Of a DNA stretch of 64,000 nucleotides, positions 11,550 to 23,778 are shown piece after piece. Source of the stretch: Rutidosis leptorrhynchoides (Eukaryota > Streptophyta > Magnoliopsida > Asterales > Asteraceae); the NCBI RefSeq assembly GCF_046630445.1, contig NC_092338.1, positions 147,569,501 to 147,633,500 on the forward strand. Direction: 5' to 3'. Position 1 is the stretch's first letter; each line of letters opens with the position of its first letter. A program made the translations under genes and the position numbers. A model generated the notes under the pieces. It had not been told where the DNA came from. It saw only the letters and a list, made by a program, of their open reading frames with translations, and did not search any database.

Positions 11550-14500
11550 ATGCTAATTGTTCTGCAGTGCTGTTGAATAAGATACCAGAAAAATTATCAG
11601 ATCCAGGAAGTTTTACAATTCCATGTTTTCTGGGTAGTCTTAGTTCAATAGAAGCATTGGCAGACTTAGGTGCTAGTATAAATCTAATGCCGTATTCACT
11701 ATACACTAAACTAGACCTTGGAGAATTGAAACCAACAAGAATAAGCATACAACTAGCCGATCGATCAGTAAAATATCCTAGAGGGATAATGGAGAACATG
11801 CTAGTTAAAGTTGGTACTTTAGTATTTCCAGTAGATTTTGTTATTTTGGACATGGAAGAAGATTCTCGAGTTCCTCTCATATTAGGAAGACCATTCTTAA
11901 ACACGGCTAAAGTAATAATAGACGTGTTTGGTAAGAAACTGACCCTAAGTATAGAGGACGAGAGTGTTACCTTTTCAGTGGATAGAGCCATGCAACAACC
12001 GCAATCTACAGATGATACATGTTATTATATTCAAACTATAGAATCACATGCAGAATTGTTAGAAGAATTTCCAGAATTACAAGGAACAGGAGAATGTTCT
12101 TTAGGAGAAGGAACTGAATCAATTGATGAAACTGAAATGTTAGCTACACTTATGGCTAATGGATATGAACCAACAACAGAAGAAATTCAAATGCTAAAAG
12201 AGGAAGACAGATATCGATATAAATCATCGATAGAAGAACCACCGACATTAGAGTTAAAGCCACTTCCAAACCATTTGGAATATGCTTATTTACATGGTGA
12301 ATCTGAATTACCTGTAATAATATCGTCTTCTCTTACTGAAAATGAAAAATCTCAACTCATTTCTGTGCTAAAAGCTCATAAACCAGCTATTGCATGGAAA
12401 ATTCATGATATTAAAGGAATAAGTCCTTCGTATTGCACACATAAAATCCTTATGGAAGAAGGTCATAAAACGTATGTGCAATGCCAACGAAGACTAAATT
12501 CTAATATGCAAGATATTGTTAAGAAAGAAATTATTAAACTGCTAGATGCAGGTTTAATTTATCCAATTTCTGATAGTCCATGGGTAAGCCCAGTTCAATG
12601 CGTGCCTAAGAAGGGTGGCATGACTGTCATCACGAATGAGAAAAATGAGCTTATTCCTACTAGGACTATAACAGGATGGTGTGTTTGTATAGATTATAGA
12701 AAATTAAATGACGCCACTAGAAAAGATCATTTTCCCTTACCTTTCATTGATCAAATGTTGAAAAGATTAGCCGGAAATAGTTACTATTGTTTTCTTGATG
12801 GCTTTTCCGGATATTTTCAAATTCCAATAACACCCGAGGACCAAGAGAAAACCACGTTCACGTGCCCTTATGGTAATTTTGCTTACAAACGCATGCCATT
12901 TGGACTTTGCAACGCCCCTACAATCTTTCAAAGGTGCATGATGGCGATCTTTCACGACATGATAGAAGAATGCATGGAAGTTTTCATGGATGACTTTTCA
13001 GTCTTCGGTGATACATTTGAAACATGTCTAGTTAATCTTGAACGAATGCTTTTTAGATGCGAACAATCAAATCTAGTACTTAATTGGGAGAAATGCCATT
13101 TCATGGTTAAAGAAGGCATCGTTCTTGGTCATAAAATTTCAAAGGAAGGAATTGAAGTGGATAGAGCTAAAGTAGATGTAATTGCTAAACTTCCACATCC
13201 CACCAATGTTAGAGGAGTTAGGATTTTTCTAGGGCATGCCGGTTTTTATCGACGTTTCATAAAAGATTTTTCTAAAATTGCCACTCCTATGAATAAACTC
13301 CTAGAAAAGGATGATCCATTCATCTTTTCAGATGAATGTATCAAATCTTTTAATATTCTTAAAGAAAAACTCACTAATGCACCGATCATGATACCACCAA
13401 ATTGGAATCTACCGTTTGAACTTATGTGCGATGCAAGTGATTTTGCAATGGGAGCCGTTTTAGGACAAAGGATTGAAAAACGATTTCAACCTATTTATTA
13501 TGCTAGTAAGACGTTACAAGGAGCATAAACAAATTACACAACTACTGAAAAAGAACTCCTTGCTATTGTCTTTGCTTTTGACAAATTTCGTTCATATCTC
13601 GTTCTAGCTAAACCGGTGGCCTATACCGACCATTCTGCACTTAGATACCTATTTTTGAAACAAGATGCCAAACCACGATTAATCCGTTGGATCTTACTCT
13701 TACAAGAGTTTGATATTGAAATCCGAGATAAAAAGAGAGCGGAAAATCTCGCCGCTGATCATCTTTCTCGTCTAGAAAATCCCGAATTAGAAGTTCTAAA
13801 TGAATCGGCCATACAAGACAACTTTCCTGATGAATATCTATTGAAGATAGATTATAATGAAATTCCATGGTTTGCAGACTTTGCAAACTACTTAGTATGT
13901 GAATTCCTTGAAAAAGGATTGTCGTACCAAAAACGAAAGAAATTCTTTAGTGATATAAAACACTATTTCTGGGACGATCCACATTTGTTTAAAAGTTGTC
14001 CTGATGGAATAATACGCCGATGTGTATTCGGAAATGAAGCTAGTAAAATCTTAAACCATTGTTACACAGGACCAACAGGAGGGCATTATGGGCCTCAACT
14101 AACAGCAAGAAAAGTTTACGATGCTGGATTATATTGGCCTACAATTTACAAAGACGCACACCTTCTTTGCAAATCCTGTGATGCATGTCAAAGGGCCGGA
14201 AAAATAAGTCAACGTGATGAAATGCCACAAAATGTCATTCAAGTATGTGAAGTATTTGACATTTGGGGTATTGACTTTATGGGTCCATTTCCAAAATCTT
14301 ATAATAATCTCTACATTCTCGTTGCCATTGATTATGTATCTAAATGGGCGGAAGCACAAGCTCTCCCAACTAACAATGCACGAGTTGTAGTCAACTTTTT
14401 AAAACGTCTTTTTGCTAGGTTTGGAACACCGAAAGCTTTAATAAGTGATAGGGGTACTCATTTTTGTAATAATCAACTTGAGAAAGTTCTCAAAAGATAT

Positions 14501-15157
14501 GGAGTAACTCATAAAATCTCCACCGCTTATCATCCATAAACAAGTGGACAAGTTGAAAATACCAACCGAGCTTTAAAACGTATTCTAGAGAAAACCGTAG
14601 GATCAAATTCGAAGGAATGGTCCATTAAATTGGAGGATGCACTCTGGGCTTTTAGAACAGCCTACAAAACTCCAATTGGAACCACACCTTTTAAACTCGT
14701 TTATGGAAAAGCATGTCATCTTCCAGTAGAAATTGAACACAAAGCATTTTGGGCTTTGAAGACATGTAATCTTGATTTACATGAAGCCGGACGTCTACGA
14801 TTAAGTCAACTAAACGAATTAGAAGAATTAAGACATGAAGCATACGAAAATTCGTTAATCTATAAGGAAAGAACGAAGAAATGGCATGATAAAAGAATCA
14901 GAAGTTCAAAAGAATTTAAAGAAGGAGACAGAGTTCTTCTTTTCAATTCACGATTCAAGCTATTTCCTGGAATATTGAAATCAAGATGGTCGGGACCATT
15001 CATAGTCAAAAGAGTTTTTCCGTACGGAACGGTAGAGTTAATAAATTCAAATGGGATTGAATTTAAAGTTAATGGTCACAGAGTTAAACATTACATAGAT
15101 AGTCCAATGGAAGTTGACAATGAAGTTAATCACAATTTCAACACCACATCTAACTAA
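11546..15157 (+). pseudogene. pol: A1 pol: protease, RT, RNase H, integrase, with two internal stops
   Basis: All in one frame. The protease has the Athila-typical ALADLGAS motif (Asp about residue 40) and ILGRPF. RT follows (SPWVSPVQCVPKKGG, DYRKLNDATRKDHFPLP, catalytic FMDDF at residues 480-484, KCHFM). RNase H has [22 protein letters not shown] and ADHLSR. Integrase shows an H/H and C/C zinc region ([16 protein letters not shown]), [19 protein letters not shown] and [12 protein letters not shown]. Stops at 13526-13528 (before RNase [10 protein letters not shown]) and 14537-14539 (in integrase AYHP/TSGQ) are both TAA where A3 has CAA. The frame ends [12 protein letters not shown], then a stop and a PPT-like AAGTGTGGGGAGG. 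No chromodomain, as usual for Athila. Confidence 0.93.
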
Positions 15158-15328
15158 GTGTGGGGAGGTTCGAATCTTTTTAGGGTAATATGTATTTCTG
15201 TTAGAGTTAGATGTTCTGTTTTCGTGTAGTTCTCGAAAATGGAGTCCGAATGGTCTTTCCCTAGCAGACCCTAAAGAACTAGTCTTCTCCCCCCATTCTG
15301 AATTTTTATTTTTTTTAGGTTTTACGAG
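15156..15328 (+). other. pol to zinc-knuckle spacer with PPT-like motif and 3' splice-like site
   Basis: AAGTGTGGGGAGG (15156-15168) overlaps the pol stop region and resembles the real PPT. Further on, a T-rich tract ending in AG (15301-15318) lies 10 bp before the next ATG. The same arrangement occurs in A3 (AG at 56855-56856, minus). Confidence 0.5.
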
Positions 15329-15727
15329 ATGAAGACTTCCTGTGAACTAAACCATGGTCTAATGCTACACGCTTTGATCACTAAACGTAATAATGACACC
15401 CTTCCAAGTGAAATAGTATCATTAATCAGAGGTAAATTGGACGGAGTAAGAAAAGAATCCAGGAACGAAAATAATAAGTTACAATTTGGTAAAGGAAAAT
15501 CAAAATCCGCAGCGAAAAGAAGAGCACGATACCTTGAAAGATGTCACAAATGCGGAAAATGGTCACACGAAGGTAAATGTTCAAATAATCAAACCTATTC
15601 AAATACCGAATTTGTTACGCTATGCAGAGATGGACCATTCATATGTTTAGAAGAAAAAACGTTGAATGCTCGAGGTTACACCTATGTAGCTATGGAAAAC
15701 CAATTAGTCCGACTATCTTATGAGTAG
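15329..15727 (+). CDS. Small basic zinc-knuckle ORF downstream of pol (A1 copy)
   Basis: 132 codons beginning MKTSCELNHG. The middle is strongly basic (FGKGKSKSAAKRRARYLER). Next comes CHKCGKWSHEGKC, spacing C-X2-C-X4-H-X3-C (Cys72, Cys75, His80, Cys84), one residue shorter than the classical CCHC knuckle. The C-terminal part (ICLEEK, YVAMENQ) is also conserved in the A3 copy at 56428-56844. A TAG at 15725-15727 replaces a serine codon of A3, so A1 lacks about the last 5 residues. It lies where Athila elements carry env-like genes, but has no signal peptide or membrane segment. Nucleic-acid binding is likely from the fold; the function is unknown. A perfect donor-like CAG/GTAAGC follows at 15759-15766. 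Confidence 0.65.
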   Translation: MKTSCELNHGLMLHALITKRNNDTLPSEIVSLIRGKLDGVRKESRNENNKLQFGKGKSKSAAKRRARYLERCHKCGKWSHEGKCSNNQTYSNTEFVTLCRDGPFICLEEKTLNARGYTYVAMENQLVRLSYE

Positions 15728-15766
15728 GCTAAAGCAGGTCACTAAGAAATCTATCTCACAGGTAAG

Positions 15767-18274
15767 CATGTACAGTTTTTATTTTTATTATTTTTATTTT
15801 TAACCTTTTGATAATAAACGTTAAATCGTTCGCTATAAAGTATTAAATTGGTATTTAATAAAATTAGGTTTTACGATCGAAATTATTGATATCATACAAA
15901 AATTTACTACATCACTGCGAAATTTATCATTTATTCTTAAGGTATAAATATCTTTAATCAATCAACCCAAAATATTTCAAAAATTCGTCATGAGTTAAAC
16001 TAGGTTATGTAACCGAAATTACTTTACCGAAAAGAGGGGCGTATGTTTTTGATAATATTTGATTGATTAAAGTGGGATAAAAGACCAAAAAGATTTTTAA
16101 TTTTATTTTTACTTTGTTATTAAAATTAATATTAAAATAATATTGTAAACTTTTTAAAATTAATATATTTAAAATTGTAAATATTTGAAAATTTTATATT
16201 TTTAATATAAGTTTGTATGTATAAAAACAAAAATATAATAAAAGTTTGGTGTGACTTTTCAATTTTTATAATATGAATTTTTAATTTTATGCATTTTAAA
16301 TTTAAGTTTGGTGTGAATTTAAAAACAAATATATACTTTATTTCACTAAGATAAAAATATGATTTTTAAAATTCGTCGTGAGTTGAAGACTAGGTCATTG
16401 AACCGAAATTGCTCTACCCAAGGGAGGGACGAGAATTTTTATTATCATTATTTTTAGTCTTATTGAATTAAAGTATGTCAAAAACATTAATAAAAAAAAA
16501 CCATTTATCATTCAACAAACAAACGCCAATATGTTTGGAAACCTTGGTAAAATTTAATCGTTTTTCTATGCTAATCACCCTCAATAATTTAAATTGTTAC
16601 TGATTTCTTGCAAATGAGGGCATTGTAAGATCTTAAGTATGGGAAGGGGTTAAATTCTTTCGAATTTTTAAAATTTTATACTTATACACTTGGTTACCAT
16701 TAAAAATACTAGTACAGCAGTAGTTGTATTAGAATCTAGTGCTCTCTGATAATAAAGAACAGCCCTAGTCTTATATACTGACTACCCAATTCTAGTAAAA
16801 ATTTTCAAAATTTTCAATTAAATGAACTCAAAATAATGTTTATACATATTTATGAACGATAAAACTAGGTGTTAACACCGAAATTATTGTTACCTTGGAA
16901 AGGGCATAAATTGAGAAACAAACTAAATTGTTAAGAATTCATTTAAAATGGAATAGAGGACAATAAAAAGGCAAATAAAAGAAAATAAAAGCCAAGTGTG
17001 GGAAAATTTACCAAGTTATTTAAAACATATATCACATATTTTTTTACAAATAACTGAAGATGCGTTTGCTTTGGACTAAACTAAAAAGTTTTACCCGATT
17101 TACTGTAAGAAAGATGGATCTACACGATGAATCAATTCCATCATTAAAAGGAAGTAAAGTCTTCCGAAAAAGACACGCGCTTCTTGATTTAGGTCATGAA
17201 GTTGTCGTCCAGATCAGCTGTAGGTTGAAGAAAAATCTAGAAAAGTCATCACTAAAATCAGCAGGAAATCCACGGACCTCGGCATCAAACAGGGTCGCCA
17301 AGTGGTCAGACTTATCCTAACCATGAGAGGATCTGTCTTGTAAAATGGGGAGGACGCTGTGCAAATTAGCTTGATAAGACTAATGAATCAGATCCCCAGA
17401 AAGGATAATCTCCTTAAAAGATTAAAAATCAGCTTTTAAGACTGATATTACTCAATCCTAGAGATTGACCTTATAGATTGAGAATTACAAACTCATGGAA
17501 TTCGATGATATCTAAACTATAGCTTGAACGAGAAAATATTTTGATCAAAATTACAAACCGATTTGTTTTCTGAAAACCCTATTTTCAATGCGTTCATTAC
17601 CATTGAACGTAAAATCCTAGGAATTCACCTGGAATTCATTAGGTCACCTGAACCAAATCGGGTGTCAACCGTAAGAACGGTGGTTGCATAGTATGGTCGA
17701 AGACATGACCTTGTGCCAGACCAAAAAATTATAAGGGTGAGCTTTACTATTGCTCCTACCAAGGATAGTAATTGCATCCGACACGTTATAGACCATAATT
17801 AAAAGCATGTCAGGGGACATTGCCTTAACAGTTGCTTGTTCAACGCTTTCTTTTACAACCGGATGGTAGTTTACCGAAAGGTAATATACGGAGCAAGTAT
17901 ACTGGACGTGTTGCTTTTCTAATACACGGTTAGCAAGTAGGTGACACAAAACCGCAAGTTTTGAGCTAAAATTTTCAAATATGAAACCCACCAAACCCAC
18001 AAAAAGATTTTGCAAACACCGGTGAAGGGTTATCCCAGAAAACTTATCTAGGGTAAAAGCTAGATTTAATTTTCAAAATATCAAATATTTTCATAAAGAT
18101 CCAATTTCATAAAGGATCTAAATTTTCATAGTCATGTGGGACTGTAAACCACATCGTTACTACCATTGTTTATACCGCCGTATAGAAATCACTGATGTAC
18201 AAAGTGTGAAGAATAAAGAAGTGATTCTAGTATTTTTATTTCAAGACTATATTGCTTGAGGACAAGCAATGCTC
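15767..18274 (+). other. A1 3' UTR with repeated hairpin and PPT-like motifs
   Basis: About 2.5 kb without a convincing gene. Hairpin motifs ACTAGGT-N6-ACCGAAATT lie at 15999-16020, 16389-16410 and 16864-16885, with a degenerate one at 15863-15885. PPT-like motifs lie at 16634-16649 (AAGTATGGGAAGGGG) and 16994-17006 (AAGTGTGGGAAAA). Near 16500 the sequence jumps over about 2.9 kb that A3 still has (its ATHILA ORF region). A frame at 17060-17320 is not preserved in A2 or A3. Confidence 0.65.
17665..18015 (-). other. Antisense open frame in the A1 3' UTR, matched in A2 and A3
   Basis: 116 codons running against the element, starting MQNLFVGLVGF only if TTG is accepted as start. A3 has the matching frame on its antisense strand (31723-32121, 132 codons), and A2 carries pieces around S1 (23861-24082). 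About 95 residues align without gaps to A3 (SVYYLSVNYHPVVKESVEQ), then A1 shifts frame. No ATG opens it near the start. It may simply reflect conserved DNA. Confidence 0.2.
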
Positions 18275-18289
18275 AAGTGTGGGAATATT
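18275..18289 (+). other. A1 polypurine tract
   Basis: AAGTGTGGGAATATT lies directly before the 3' LTR. Relatives read ...ATATTTGATAATGC here; A1 has G in place of the first T of the LTR. Confidence 0.8.
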
Positions 18290-18889
18290 GGATAATGCTA
18301 AAAATGAACATATATTTCATAGCATTATCCCTCAAGAAATACAAGCTTTTAGTTGCAACTGTTCTATTTACAAGTGATATTCGTTTAAATAATAAAAGAT
18401 GAAGACAAAAGACAGATTCGACGAATTGAAGACGCAAACGACCAAAAAGCTCAAAAGTACAAAGTACAATCAAAGTGGTTCCCATTATTGATAAGAAATG
18501 TCTCAAAATTACAAGAGTACAAGACGCAAAACGCAAAGTACAAGATATTAAATTATACGCAAGGACGTTCAAAAATCCGGAACTGGGACCAAAGTCAACT
18601 CTCAATGCTCGACGTAACGGACTAAAAAGTACAAGTCAACTATGCACATAAATATAATATAATATTTAAATAATTCTTATAATTATTTATATATTATATT
18701 TATTTATTAAAACGTCGACAAGCAAAGAAACAAAAATATGTGAGCTGCTACCTACCACCATGCGATCGCATGGCCTGGAGGCACAAAAGCCATGCGATCG
18801 CATGGCCCTGAAATCCAGGCCTGGTCTTATAAAGGTCGCGAGTTTTGGACGAAATTTACACATCTTTTTCTTTCCTTTTCTCTGAACGT

Positions 18890-18985
<96 letters not shown>

Positions 18986-20319
18986 TTTAATTTTAATTTT
19001 AATTTTAAATTCTAATAATAAGGGTATGTTAGCGAATGTTGTAAGGGTGTAAGTCGAAATTCTGTTCGTGTAACGCTACGCTATTTTAAATCACTGTAAG
19101 TTATGGTTAATGTTATTTTTAAATTAATGTCTCGTAGCTAAGTTATTATTATGCTTATTTAAGACGAAGTAATCATGATGTTAGGCTGAAAATATTAAGA
19201 TTGGGTAATTGGGTTTTGTACCATAATTGGGGTTTGGACAAAAGAACGACACTTGTGGAAATTAGACTATGGGCTATTAATGGGTTTTATATTAACTAAA
19301 CGATACCTCGTTAAATTAATATATAGACTTATAATTTGACGTATTTATATATAACCACATACGCTTGACTGGGTACGCTGGGCGGGATATCTATAAATAC
19401 CAATAATTGTTCATTTTACCGGACACGGAACTGGATTAATAGTTAGTAGACTTGTTGAAACAGGGGTGGATTACATTCAAGGGTAATTGGTGTAATTGTA
19501 AACAAAGTAGTAAAACCTTGGTTTACACGCAGTCGATAACCTGGTGTATTCATTAAACAAAGTATTAAAACCTTGTTACAATTCGAATCCCCAATTAGTT
19601 GGAATATTTGACTTCGGATATAAGGATAATTTGACGAGGACACTCGCACTTTATATTTATGACTGATGGACTGTTATGGACAAAAACCAGATGGACATAT
19701 TGAATAATCCAGGACAAAGGACAATTAACCCATGGGAATAAACTAAAATCAACACGTCAAACATCATGATTACGGAAGTTTAAATAAGCATAATTCTTTT
19801 ATTTTTATATTTAATTGCACTTCTAATTATCGCACTTTTATTTATTGTCATTGTATTTAATTGCACTTTTAATTATCGTACTTTTTAATTATCGCACTTT
19901 TATTTATCGCAATTTCATTATCGTTATTTATTTTACGCTTTAAATTAAGTCTTTTATTTATTTAATATTTTACATTAGGTTTTAACTACGACTAAAGTTT
20001 TAAAAATCGACAAACCGGTCATTAAACGGTAAAAACCCCCTTTTTATAATAATAATATTACTTATATATATATATTCGTATTTTTATAAATTAAAACTAA
20101 TATAGCGTTAATCTTGTTTAAGTGTATCCCTGTGGAACGAACCGGACTTACTAAAAACTACACTGCTATACGATTAGGTACACTGCCTATAAGTGTTGTA
20201 GCAAGGTTTAGGTATATCCATTCTATAAATAAATAAATATTTTGTGTAAAATTGTATCATATTTAATAGTATTTCGTTATAAAAATAATACTATTTCCTA
20301 GTACACCTCGCACACATCA
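18290..20319 (+). repeat. A1 3' LTR
   Basis: 2030 bp, near-identical to the 5' LTR. The first base is mutated (GGATAATGC for TGATAATGC). The promoter block recurs at 18758-18773, 18789-18806 and TATAAA 18828-18833. A TA tract spans 18894-18980. It ends CACACATCA, followed by the TSD TGGGC. Confidence 0.93.
18758..18833 (+). promoter_or_regulatory. A1 3' LTR promoter block
   Basis: CCATGCGATCGCATGG, then 15 bp, then GCCATGCGATCGCATGGC, then 21 bp, then TATAAA. The spacing is the same as in the 5' LTR. Confidence 0.55.
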
Positions 20320-20324
20320 TGGGC

Positions 20325-21145
20325 CCAATAGATCTATCTTTAGGATTCGAGTCAATTAGGGGGTCTGTTCCCTAATTCTTAGGCTACCAAGCTAAAAGGG
20401 CATATTCGGCGTCGATCATTCAACCATATAATGTAGTTTCGATTACTTGTGTCTATTTCGTAAAACATTTATATAAGCGCAAGTATTCTCAGTCCCACAA
20501 ATATATATTGCAAAAGTATTTAAAAAGGGAATAATGAAACTCACCATACTGTATTTTGTAGTAAAAATACATATGACTATATTGAACAATGCAGGGTTGG
20601 CCTCGGATTTACGAACCTATATCATTTGTGTATTCATTAATATATATAATCATAATCGAATAAATATATATATTATTATTAGTGATATAATTTTTATATT
20701 AATAACTTATTTATTTCATTAAATATATTCATTTCATATATATATAAATATTTATATAGTTAAGTTATGTATATTAAATATATTTTAATATAATATCGTT
20801 TGTTTGTTAAGTTAATGATAATACTAAAATAATGATATTAGTAACATTAATATTATTAATGAAAATGTTAATTTTAAAAAAAAAATGCAAATTTTAAGGT
20901 TGATAGATTTTTAATAACATTTGGAACTGATAATATCAAATAAGATGATACTTTTAATATAACAATCCTACTTATTAATGAAAATTTTGATAATAATGAT
21001 AATAATACTAAAATATTGATTTAACCATAATGGTACTATATTGTAACCTTAATGATACTACTAATAATAATACTAATGATAATAATAATAATTAAAATAA
21101 TACTTTTACTGCTAATGTAGTTTTGATAATAATGTTGGTAATAAC
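20325..21145 (-). other. S1 LTR body right of A1, non-coding
   Basis: AT-rich LTR sequence aligning with L1 39600-40560. No gene is seen. Confidence 0.7.
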
Positions 21146-21247
<102 letters not shown>

Positions 21248-21483
21248 CAAAATTGTAATTGTAATCATGATAATGATAATAATTGATAACTAATACCTTT
21301 TGTAGTAAAAATAATAATAACCACAATACTTAATGATAATACTAGTACAACAACAATGATAATATTATTAATCAAATTAATGATAATAATTATTATTATA
21401 CTACTTATATAATTGATAATAATGTAAACTATATTAATATAAATCATGATATCCATAACAATAATCAACATGATAACCATAAC

Positions 21484-21674
<191 letters not shown>

Positions 21675-21714
21675 GGAAAATGAGACTACCTAAATGGAAG
21701 ATTTAAAAAAAAAA

Positions 21715-21790
21715 TGTCCCAGTAGAGAATCGAACTCGAGACCACTCGCTAACCCGTCACACACATAAACCGTCAAGCTGCTGCTACTTG
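21715..21790 (-). other. tRNA-like (B-box) segment in the S1 LTR
   Basis: The minus strand reads GAGTTCGATTC (21727-21737), close to the pol III B-box GGTTCGANNCC, then a run of T (21705-21713). It sits at the same LTR position as the better-preserved copies in L1. No full cloverleaf could be drawn. Confidence 0.35.
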
Positions 21791-23213
21791 TCTGATTGAA
21801 ACTGTATAGTATATATTTTTAACCTGCTTATCTTTCTATTTTACTCCTCATCTTCCTCACTCTTATAAATCAACCCAGGATCCAATCCAGCTTATTAGTT
21901 AATTAATATCTTAATTTAGGGTTTATAATTGATACGAAATTGACTAGTAAATATTTAGGTTAAATAAAAAAAGTTTAAAGAAAGGAACTAAAACAGATAC
22001 TGATGAACACGATTGACTCAACACCCAGTTTCTTCAAATTGAATTTAAATTGACCAATATAATTACAACACTAAATTTCGTTTGTTTAAAACAATTTTTA
22101 CGAATCAGAATACCTATTTATATGTAAATTTTATTAACAGAAAGAATTTAAATTTAGAAAAAATAACAACTGCAGTTTAAAATATCCCTCGATGAACTCG
22201 ATAATCAAACTCAAAATTGAAAACGTTTTATATATCGATCCCTGAATGAAAAAGGTTGGAAATCCTCTTTATGAACTATCTGACTAATCAATTTAACTCA
22301 AAACATTAAAATATTTTCGAATTTCACTATGAACACCTCATTTGACTTTTTTAAACTAAAAGTTTGACTCTTAAAATTACTAATCGATATGATAAATTGA
22401 AGCTTGAAAGTTTACGGATAGCTTCATTGAACGATTCCTGGTAACTCTGCATTAATGGATTTTGGTGTTTGATCGAAGTTGAATTATGGATTAAAGAGGT
22501 TGCGAGAATAAAAAATCGGGTTTGTTTCTTTGAATCTGTTTCCTTTTCTCTCCTCTGTAATTCGACTTTCAGTAGGGTATTGTAGAGCGTAATTAATGGG
22601 TGATGCTGGGTGATGCTGTTACATGAAGTGATTTGCATTGTATTGTAGTGAAGGAGAAGATGGAGTGGTTCACGAGCTTAATAGAAAAGGAAGAAAAAAA
22701 ATCAGATAGTGATTTAGATAGCTGGCTCGTTTAATATATCTATGTATATCTATTTCTTTTTTTATATATAAATTTAACTAATATTAAGAATTATTAATGT
22801 ATTAATGATATTGATATTGTTAACATTTCCTAATAATAAGAATACTATTACTAATTTACTAATAACAACAATAATAGAAATAATAATAATAATGATAATT
22901 TTAATAATAAATAATATTTAAATTATAATTAGATTATAATTTTATTCAATCTTATAGTAATACTTATATTTTTACTTTTTTTTGATAAACATATTTTACA
23001 ATTATTAGAATTTTAATTATATCAATAATAATAATAATAATAATAATAATAGAGTTAATAATACTGATATTAATATTAATAAAAATATTAAAAGTATCGG
23101 TAACAGTTATATTTAATTATATTTTTAACCCGTAATCAAACTTAATATTACATATTATTAATTATGGCATCTATATAATAACATATATATAACATTTAAT
23201 ATTTATATTTATT

Positions 23214-23278
<65 letters not shown>

Positions 23279-23778
23279 CATTAGTTATGTACAGAGGTCA
23301 TATATATATTTATATAGATTCATAACAGTTTATTTATTTGTATTTTACTTTTTATTCTTTATTCAAATGCTTAACTTGTATTTATTTTACTTATTTAGTT
23401 TAAGCAATTAAATCGTATAATATTATTTCAAACTATTACATATATTATTAAGTATGTATATTAAAAAAAATCGTATACCTATATATATAATTTTTATTTT
23501 AATAGCAACATAAATACTCGGTATATTATTTTACATTTTTAATTTCAATGTTTAGTTTGTATTATATAATTTTCAATTATCATATGTCCTTACATTTATA
23601 TTTATATACATATTCATTTACAAATAATTGTTCGTGAATCGTCGAAAATGGTCGAAGGTCCAATGATTTCATTAAACAGTTCAAAAATTTGAGATTCGAT
23701 TAAATAGACTTTGCTTATCGTATTGGAAACATATAAAGATGTAGTTTAAATTTAGTCAAAAATTTCCCGGTCATCACA
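21791..23778 (-). other. Remaining S1 LTR, non-coding
   Basis: AT-rich DNA aligning with L1 40740-42401. Positions 23217-23277 are a (TA)n tract. The LTR start TGTGATGACC (minus) is at 23778. No gene is seen. Confidence 0.75.

Larger units (their letters stand above)
6188..20319 (+). mobile_element. A1: complete Athila-type LTR retrotransposon
   Basis: A1 spans 14.1 kb with LTRs of 2013 and 2030 bp and a perfect 5-bp target duplication TGGGC (6183-6187 and 20320-20324). The empty site reads GTTGGGCCCAATAGATC, as in the related LTRs near 39590 and 62655. Order: LTR, PBS, leader, gag, pol, zinc-knuckle ORF, 3' UTR, PPT, LTR. The two LTRs differ at few positions, so the insertion is fairly recent, and it must postdate S1. 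Several nonsense changes and one frameshift inactivate it. Compared with A3 it lacks about 2.9 kb holding the ATHILA ORF (junction near 16500). Confidence 0.93.

Noticed and set aside
17060-17320. 86-codon frame in the A1 3' UTR with a basic middle
   Set aside because: The ATG and frame are not kept in A2 or A3 (indels and stops); only the last 20 or so residues align.
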